From positions 1 through 64,000 of the forward strand of contig JAAALK010002058.1 of NCBI GenBank assembly GCA_019279435.1: 64,000 nucleotides of DNA, written 5' to 3'. Shown one piece after another: positions 58,105 through 64,000 of the stretch. The stretch is from Zizania palustris (lineage: Eukaryota > Streptophyta > Magnoliopsida > Poales > Poaceae). Made by a program: the position numbers and the translations under genes. Positions within the stretch are counted from its first letter, which is position 1; each line of letters opens with the position of its first letter. Under the pieces are notes generated by a model. It saw nothing but the letters and a program-made list of their open reading frames with translations. It was not told the origin of the DNA and made no database searches.

Positions 58105-58521
58105 GTATGTTTTCTGAAACAATCTTGTTACAATAGTGAGTTTATTTAGTGACACTTACAATTTTCTGGCATGTTTAATAGTTTTATTCGTGTTAGTCTG
58201 CAATATATACTGTATAGATTACAGAGGTTCTGATGTGGTTATTATCTTGTTTTGTATTCATCTGTATTCTGTATGTAGTATATAAATTATCTCATGACTC
58301 TTAAGCAACCTGTATACATTAAACTGGTTCTGATTAGCGACCTTTGTCTTTTCTGTACTGGTTGCTTGTTGATATGCAGGTTCTTGCCAGACTTACACTG
58401 AAGTAAATGATATTGTGCTTAGTTTCAAACTTATAAGTTCAGTTTCACTTTTTAAGTATGAGTTGAAAATTGTTTTTGTTGGGGGCAAAAGTCACGCTAT
58501 TAATGCCGTTCTTCTTGCTTG
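58105..58521 (+). other. CSN8 intron sequence before the large element
   Basis: T-rich intron-like sequence. A GATATGCAG|GTTCTTGCC acceptor-like site occurs near 58379, but what follows does not resemble the next CSN8 residues, so I do not call an exon. Confidence 0.5.
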
Positions 58522-58857
58522 TTTAAAAAATTCAAATATGTATGGCAGTTTGAAAAAATTGCAAAAGCAGACAGTAATCGGTCCACTAACAGCCGACTTC
58601 TGCCAGGTGGCGGCGAGTCAACTCTTGCTCAGCTGACTGCTGTCATGTTAGCGGAAGTCGGCTAACCAAGTGTCGATTTCCTGTCACATGGCAAAGTCCT
58701 TGGTGTAACGGCTACTCTCTGGCTGACTAGTGTCACGTGGCACCAATCAGTGGTCGTTCAATCGTCGATTAGCCGTCACGTGGCAACAGTCGGTTGTTCA
58801 ACCGTTGACTGGCCACCATGTGGCACTAGTCGGCTCATGAAGAGCCGACTCCACCCC

Positions 58858-58865
58858 TATATAAA
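58858..58865 (+). promoter_or_regulatory. TATA box in left arm, facing inward
   Basis: TATATAAA followed by GGGGG. About 55 bases on is a splice-donor-like GAGAG|GTATGT (58918-58927). The whole block is conserved in the opposite arm. Confidence 0.55.
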
Positions 58866-58969
58866 GGGGGTCAGATGCCTTCCTTCTCCCACCCCAACCC
58901 GACTGTCCACTTCTCTTTGAGAGGTATGTCTTTTTCTCCTCTTGTTTTATTTTTTTTAGCATAGTTTAG

Positions 58970-59650
58970 GAGTAGTTTAGGAGTAATCTAGAAGTAGTTT
59001 AGGACTAATTTAGGAGTAGTTTGGGAATAATTTAGAATTAATTAAGTAGTAGTTTATAAGTAATTAAATATTATTATAATAGTAATTTAGTAGTATTTTA
59101 ACAATAATTTAGAACTAATGTTTAATTAGTGGTAATTTAACCGTAATTTAAGATTAAATTAGCGGTAATTAAGAACTAATATAGTTGTACTTTAATATTT
59201 AATTAGTTTTAATTTAACATTAATTTAAGATTAAATTAGCGGTAATTTAGAACTAATGTAGATGTATTTTAATAGTTAATTAGTGGTAATTTAATAGTAA
59301 TTTAAGATTAAATTCGCGGTAATTTATAACTAATGTAACTGTATTTTAATATTTAATTAGTGGTAATTTAACAGTAATTTAAATAATTATTAGAGTAATG
59401 TAATGATAATGTAGGACTAATTTAGCTGTAATTTAATAGTCAATTAGTGGTAATTAAATAGTAATTTAACAATAAATCAGGAGTAATTTATGAGTAATTC
59501 TAGATTAATTTAGCGGTAGTTTAAGAATAATTAGTAGTAATGTAACGGTAATGTAAGACTAATTTAGTTGTCGATTATTAGTAAATTAGCGGTAATTAAA
59601 TATTAATTAACAATAATTTAGGAGTAATTTAATAGTACTTTATGATTATT
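58970..59650. repeat. Degenerate 10-12-bp repeat tract (TTTAGNAGTAAT family)
   Basis: Dozens of variants of AGTAATTTAGGAG, GGTAATTTA and TAGTTTAAT in irregular tandem. It is non-coding and A/T-rich, and partly resumes at 59800-60045. The mirrored tract lies near 61680-61930. Confidence 0.85.
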
Positions 59651-60093
59651 TTTGTGGTTTTTTTGTTGGGTCATGTTCATCAGCACACACAATGCTACTT
59701 TGGACAAGCACCTGGTGATCTGCACCCCTCCATCTCACCTCACCTTTGGCTTCAACATCTCCCTTTGAGAGGTATATGCTCTTTTCCTTTAGTTTTATTT
59801 TTTGTAGTTTAATTAAGAGTAATTTAAGTTTAATTTAGCAGTAGTTTAATAATAATTAGTAATATTGTAGTCAAATAGCGGTCATTAAACAATACTTTAA
59901 GATTAATTTAACGGTAGTTTAATAATAATTAGTACTATTGTATTCAATTAGCAAACTTCCTACAATAATTAATTGTAATTTACGTGTAATTAAATAGTAC
60001 TTAGCAGTAATTTATTGGTAGTTGAATGGTACTTAGCAAAATATTAGGAGATGCTCATTCTGACGGTGGATAGATGTCACACAACCTACATAC

Positions 60094-60756
60094 GAGGATG
60101 ATTCTATCACAGAGGTGGAAAGTCACTCTGAGTATGAAACAAGAAGGATTGAAGCTGATGATCGAGCGAGGAGTGCGAGATGGAGTGAAGAGGATAGACA
60201 ACGGAGAGAATACAAAAGACAAAAATAACTTAAATACAGAGAGCAACGAAGACGACGTGCTAGGCGCGAGAGAGAACAGAGAAATTAGTAGTACGATAGG
60301 TGTAGTATCTAACTGTGTTGAACTAATTGTATGGACCTACGTTGTTTTCATGAAACGTTCGAGGAAAAACATCTACTACCAATTTTATGATCAAACTCAT
60401 AAGGTACTAATAGTTTAGCACAACACAAACATAACATAAAGTAGTACTAATTAAAACAGTACAACATAAACAACACATAAAGTAGCGCACAACATAACAC
60501 AGTACAACGCAAATTTAAAAATACAAACTACACTACGTGCCCACTGAGTGCACCGAGGGTACTTTCCCTTCCTTATGGCCTTCGGTCCTGCTGCATGCAC
60601 ACGACGAGCCCTCTCACGCTTCCTCTCTCTATCAGCCGTGCACTCCTCTTTTGCCTTGCACTCCGCCTCCTCCCTCCTCTTAAATTCTTCCTCGCGCTCA
60701 CATTCCCGCCGGTATCTCATCTCACTGAGCTCCCTGTTGAACGCATGGCTCCTCAT
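60094..60756. pseudogene. Two converging charged reading frames inside the element
   Basis: On plus, 60094-60290 encodes an Arg/Glu-rich stretch (RIEADDRARSARWSEEDR, one stop, then REQRRRRARREREQ). On minus, 60756-60451 encodes MRSHAFNRELSEMRYRRECE, Lys/Glu-rich helix and KAIRKGKYPRCTQ. Both look like parts of transposon-borne proteins, but I do not recognise either family. Confidence 0.35.
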
Positions 60757-62046
60757 AAGCGAGGCCTAGTCCTCCGGATCCACCTCTTTGTCGGTCCATT
60801 CGACAAAGTCACATAGTGGAGGTGACAACAATGGAGGAGTTACCTACAAGCATAAATATTAATAGACATATTGTAAATGATTGATTCAAGACAAATATGA
60901 AAAAGAATAGAAAAAATTATTAATATCAGATTGTTTGCATGTGGTCCACGCTTTGGCCATGACTTTGACTTCTCTGGAATCTAAGAGTAGTTCGCACACT
61001 TCCAGTACCTCATCTCGTAGGTGAGGTCATCCTGACTTCTCATGAATTTACATATGTCTCCACATAAACACAGGAAGGGCTCGACACCTTCCAGCGAACG
61101 ATGACGAGGATAGTAACCGTGAGTAGCTACATTTTTTTCACCATATTCCAATATATCTACATAAATTCAGTATATCAAATATTTATCTACACCTTCCCAA
61201 ATTACTGTTAATTACTCTTACATTACCAATAATTAGTCCTAATTTAGTACAATTAAACTACCGATAAATTATTCTTAAATTTCAGATAATTCACCATATT
61301 AACATTAAATCGCTACTAGTCAGATGCATGTGCTTTGCAATAGAATCTTATTTTGCAACAGGATTTTTGCACAAAATTTATGTTTCTGCATGATTTTTCA
61401 GAAATCTAAGTTTTTACAAAAAATTCATACATCCACACAAAATACAGAAATTAAAATATTGAAATACAAAAGTATATTTTTCTTTTTTTCTTTTTCTTCT
61501 TTTCCTTCTTTCTCTCGCACAGGTAGTAGCATGCAGGCAGTTAGAGGCTGCAGGAGTGAGCGCTGCTGCATGCATGCGCGCCTGCGCACCGGGACGAGCG
61601 GAGCGCGCGGGGAAAGGAAAGGTGTGGACAGAAACGGCGGACCATTTTCACGCTTTATAATAGTTACTTACAATTTAATTATTGCTAATTGACTATTAAA
61701 GTACTGTTAATCATAAAGTATAAAGTACTGTCAAATTACTACTAATGTATTGTTAACAATACTTACAATTTAATTACTACTAATTGACTATTAAACTATA
61801 ACTAAATCAGTCCTAAATTACTATTACATTACTACTAATTATTATTATACTACTGATAAAGTACTCTTATACTACTCCTAAATCAGTCCTAAACTACTTC
61901 TAAATTATTTCTAAACTACTTATAAACTACTCCTAAACTATACTACAAAAATTAAAACTAGAGAGAATAGCACATACCTCTCAAGGGGTGATGATGCAAC
62001 CAAGGTTGGGGTGGAAGAAGGGGGGCGTTCGGGCGGTTCACCCCCC

Positions 62047-62054
62047 TTTATATA
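62047..62054 (-). promoter_or_regulatory. TATA box in right arm, facing inward
   Basis: On the minus strand TATATAAA followed by GGGGGG, the mirror of 58858-58865. The donor-like GAGAG|GTATGT follows at about 61974-61983. Confidence 0.55.
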
Positions 62055-62346
62055 AGGGTGGAGTCAACTCTTCATGGGCCAACTGGCGCTATGTGGCAGC
62101 CAGTCGACGGTTGAACAGCCGACTGACGCTACGTGGCACCAGTCGACCAGAGATAGCCGTTGCGCTTGGGACTTTGCCACGTGGCAGGGAGTCGGCCCTT
62201 GGTCGACCGACTTCCACTGACGTGGCAGCAGTCGGCCGAGCAAGAGCCAACTCGTCGCCACGTGGCAGGAGTCGGCTATTGGTGGGCCGATTACTACCTA
62301 CTTTTACAATTTTTTCAAGCGGTCGTACATATTTGTTTTTTTTAAA

Positions 62347-63481
62347 ATATTATTTTTAAAAATCCTCCGAGAAGCGTGGCTGTCTGGAAACGAAATTTCA
62401 TTTTTTTTAACTGGAAACGACCCGCAACAATGGAGTTTCGCATTGATCTGCATGCACTAGCCGTACCAAATTATATCGGCAACACAACGTTTGCTAACTT
62501 TCTTTCGTGGCCGGCGGCTCCCAAGTATAGCACTATCCAATTTCATGCATTCCATGCCTATCGACTACTACACAATTCCGTACCCAGCAACGAACAGCAT
62601 CTGACAGCAACTAATTAAAGATGATAAAGAACGAGGATATCATGAATACCATCAAGTGATCGAGTGTAGACCATATGTTTTGTAACAACTTTATTATAAC
62701 AACATTACTTTATATTACTTAAATCTACACAATTTACAAAAATTTTCTAATTAAAACAATCATTCACGTGTAAATCTCAGTAAACAAGTCGATGTTTTAC
62801 TACGTGTAAATCAGTAAACAAGTCAATGCTTTATGGTAAACCTGTGTATTAGCAGTGCAACCAAAATTAGCGGTATTACAAACAATATAATTAATATCAA
62901 AACAAAAATCCACATCTACTCCAACTAAATAATTGTATAACTTTTTCACACTTTACAACTCATAATAACTTTTTTCACAGCTCAAATCTCATAATAACTT
63001 TTTTAGAATTTACAAATCAATCAAATGGACCTTAAATATACTTTGAGACAACACATGATTGAAAAGGATATCACATGAAGGTCATGTTTAGATCCCATGA
63101 ACTAATAGTTAACAACTAAAAATTAATTTTAGTCCATCCAAACAATACAACTAATTGGTGAACTAACTATTAGCTCATTGGCTAACTAATGGTTAGCCAT
63201 TAGTCCACAAAAGTGAAGAGGTAATAGGGGCTATTGGATTTTTTGCCCCTACACTACTATAGCACGATTATTGTAGCGGGACAAAATCGACTTCATCTAT
63301 TAATCCAAAGTATCCAAACATGCTTTGACTAATTTTTAGCAAACTAATAATTAGTGCTAGCTATTAGTCAAGTCAACTAACTATTAATGTTAGTCCATGC
63401 TACAATACTAAATTTGGGGGCCCTAAATTTTTCGGGCTCTAGGCGATCGCACCCCTCGCCGTGGCTCAAGCAGAATGGCCC
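62347..63481. other. Intergenic or intronic sequence with a MITE-like segment
   Basis: Mostly A/T-rich. At about 63085-63420, GTTTAGATCCCATGAACTAATAG through ACTAATTTTTAGCAAACTAATAATTAG resembles common grass MITEs rich in CTAATGGTTAG words. No CSN8 exon was found. Confidence 0.45.
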
Positions 63482-63720
63482 TGTTTATATCTAGTCATTC
63501 ATTACCTATAAATTGTCATCTTATCTCTTCACAAATGTACTCATATATACACCAACTTATGAGACTTAATACATCACAATCAATATTCACACTACTATCT
63601 CACAATTTTCAATATGATATTAGAGCGGACGATCTAGCGTTGCTCTCACCCTTTCGCCACCGCTCGCCCTGGACTTGATCTTGATCCTCCTAAGGGAGAA
63701 AACTTATGAGTGGCTATGAA
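63482..63720 (+). repeat. Copia LTR and primer-binding-site remnant
   Basis: TGTTTATATCTAGTC...CACAATTTTCA followed by TATGATATTAGAGCGGACGATC. This resembles a copia LTR end followed by a decayed TGGTATCAGAGC-type primer-binding site. No gag follows before the window ends. Confidence 0.45.
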
Positions 63721-64000
63721 AACATTTTTTTTCTGCAGAACAAGCTAGCATAGTTTGCACACTGTTTGTTTTTGCAATATTACCACCACTGCAAATGTGT
63801 ATACAATGTGAGATATTGATTTGGTTCATTATCGAGGACTCCTTAGCACCTTCTTTCATAGGAGGATCCTGTTAATTAACAAATGCACTATGTCTCATAT
63901 AGGTTAAATGTTGGTTTCGGGTACATGTACCCCTTTGTCGAATGTCGTTCAAGCTTTTTCTAGGAGTATGGCATTAGTTACATATTTTAGCACTAACTTA
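63721..64000. other. Window end, nothing recognised
   Basis: No gene or repeat identified in the last 280 bases. Confidence 0.5.

Larger units (their letters stand above)
58522..62346. mobile_element. 3.8-kb long-TIR DNA element (Mutator-like) with inward promoters
   Basis: The two ends are inverted over roughly 450-500 bp: 58522-58990 and 61900-62346. Landmarks matched in both arms are the TTTGAAAAAATTG(C/T)AAAAG outer end, repeated GCCGACT and CACGTGGCA words, GAAGAG(C/T)(C/T)GACTCCACCC, TATATAAAGGGGG, and TTGAGAGGTATGT. Inside is a long tract of TAGTTTAGGAGTAATTTAG-type degenerate repeats (58970-59650; mirrored at about 61680-61930) and two short charged frames. No transposase is recognised. 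Target duplication not resolved. Confidence 0.75.

Noticed and set aside
58379..58636. Possible CSN8 exon 5 after an acceptor-like GATATGCAG
   Set aside because: The encoded residues do not resemble the CSN8 C-terminus, and the frame runs into the 58522 element.

Overview
This is nuclear DNA from a grass, most likely a panicoid such as the maize/sorghum/Miscanthus group. Small intron-containing plant genes sit far apart in dense nested transposons. Those transposons include Ty3/gypsy and Ty1/copia LTR elements, an L1-type LINE, CACTA ends with GCCGAGTGT subterminal motifs, Tourist, hAT and Mutator-type elements. There is no operon structure, CRISPR array or recognisable bacterial or viral gene cluster.

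Layout. Positions 1-10493 are a three-element nest. A minus-strand gypsy element with a degenerate gag holds two later insertions: a copia-like LTR inside gag (ending at 1042) and a complete 6.9 kb non-autonomous LTR element inside the gypsy 5' LTR (3548-10474, perfect 5-bp target duplication ATACC). The gypsy LTR ends in the intron of a broken bHLH paralogue (10619-11013, minus). A CACTA-like element with its own LTR insertion follows (12205-15225). Next come three fold-back elements sitting in TA microsatellites, and an apparently intact two-exon bHLH transcription factor gene (17313-19237, minus) of the ZHOUPI/bHLH95 type. A ten-exon ubiquitin-specific protease gene of the UBP27 type (20394-24363, minus) is complete in outline but has two apparent single-base deletions in exon 4.

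24.4-37.5 kb is intergenic. It holds Tourist-like and CACTA pieces, a degenerate L1 LINE (29557-34216) and an old relative of the 3.5 kb LTR. An intronless ERF/AP2 gene lies at 37722-38444 (plus). A Mutator-like fold-back element (39465-41262) follows, then an Alba-family first-exon fragment, a hAT MITE with an exact 8-bp duplication, and a degenerate minus-strand copia element (44169-49353).

50.2-56.3 kb is a local mosaic of duplications: a 539-bp tandem repeat (about 2.5 copies), a Raf-like kinase gene broken near its 3' end (53578-54773), direct repeats bracketing it, a copy of its 3' end 11 kb upstream, and a copy of sequence from downstream of the ERF gene. The window ends with a Pack-MULE (56286-57194) that captured part of an HD-ZIP IV gene and stops 69 bp before the start codon of a COP9 signalosome subunit 8 gene (57264-58104, exons 1-4). 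The following intron region holds a 3.8 kb element whose very long inverted ends each carry an inward-facing TATA box and splice-donor-like site.

The host genes do not form a pathway; they are independent plant loci. The most unusual material is transposon architecture: the 58.5-62.3 kb element, the Pack-MULE placed as the CSN8 promoter region, the TA-targeting fold-back elements and the non-autonomous LTR element with an antisense reading frame. All calls come from reading the sequence by eye; no database search was run.
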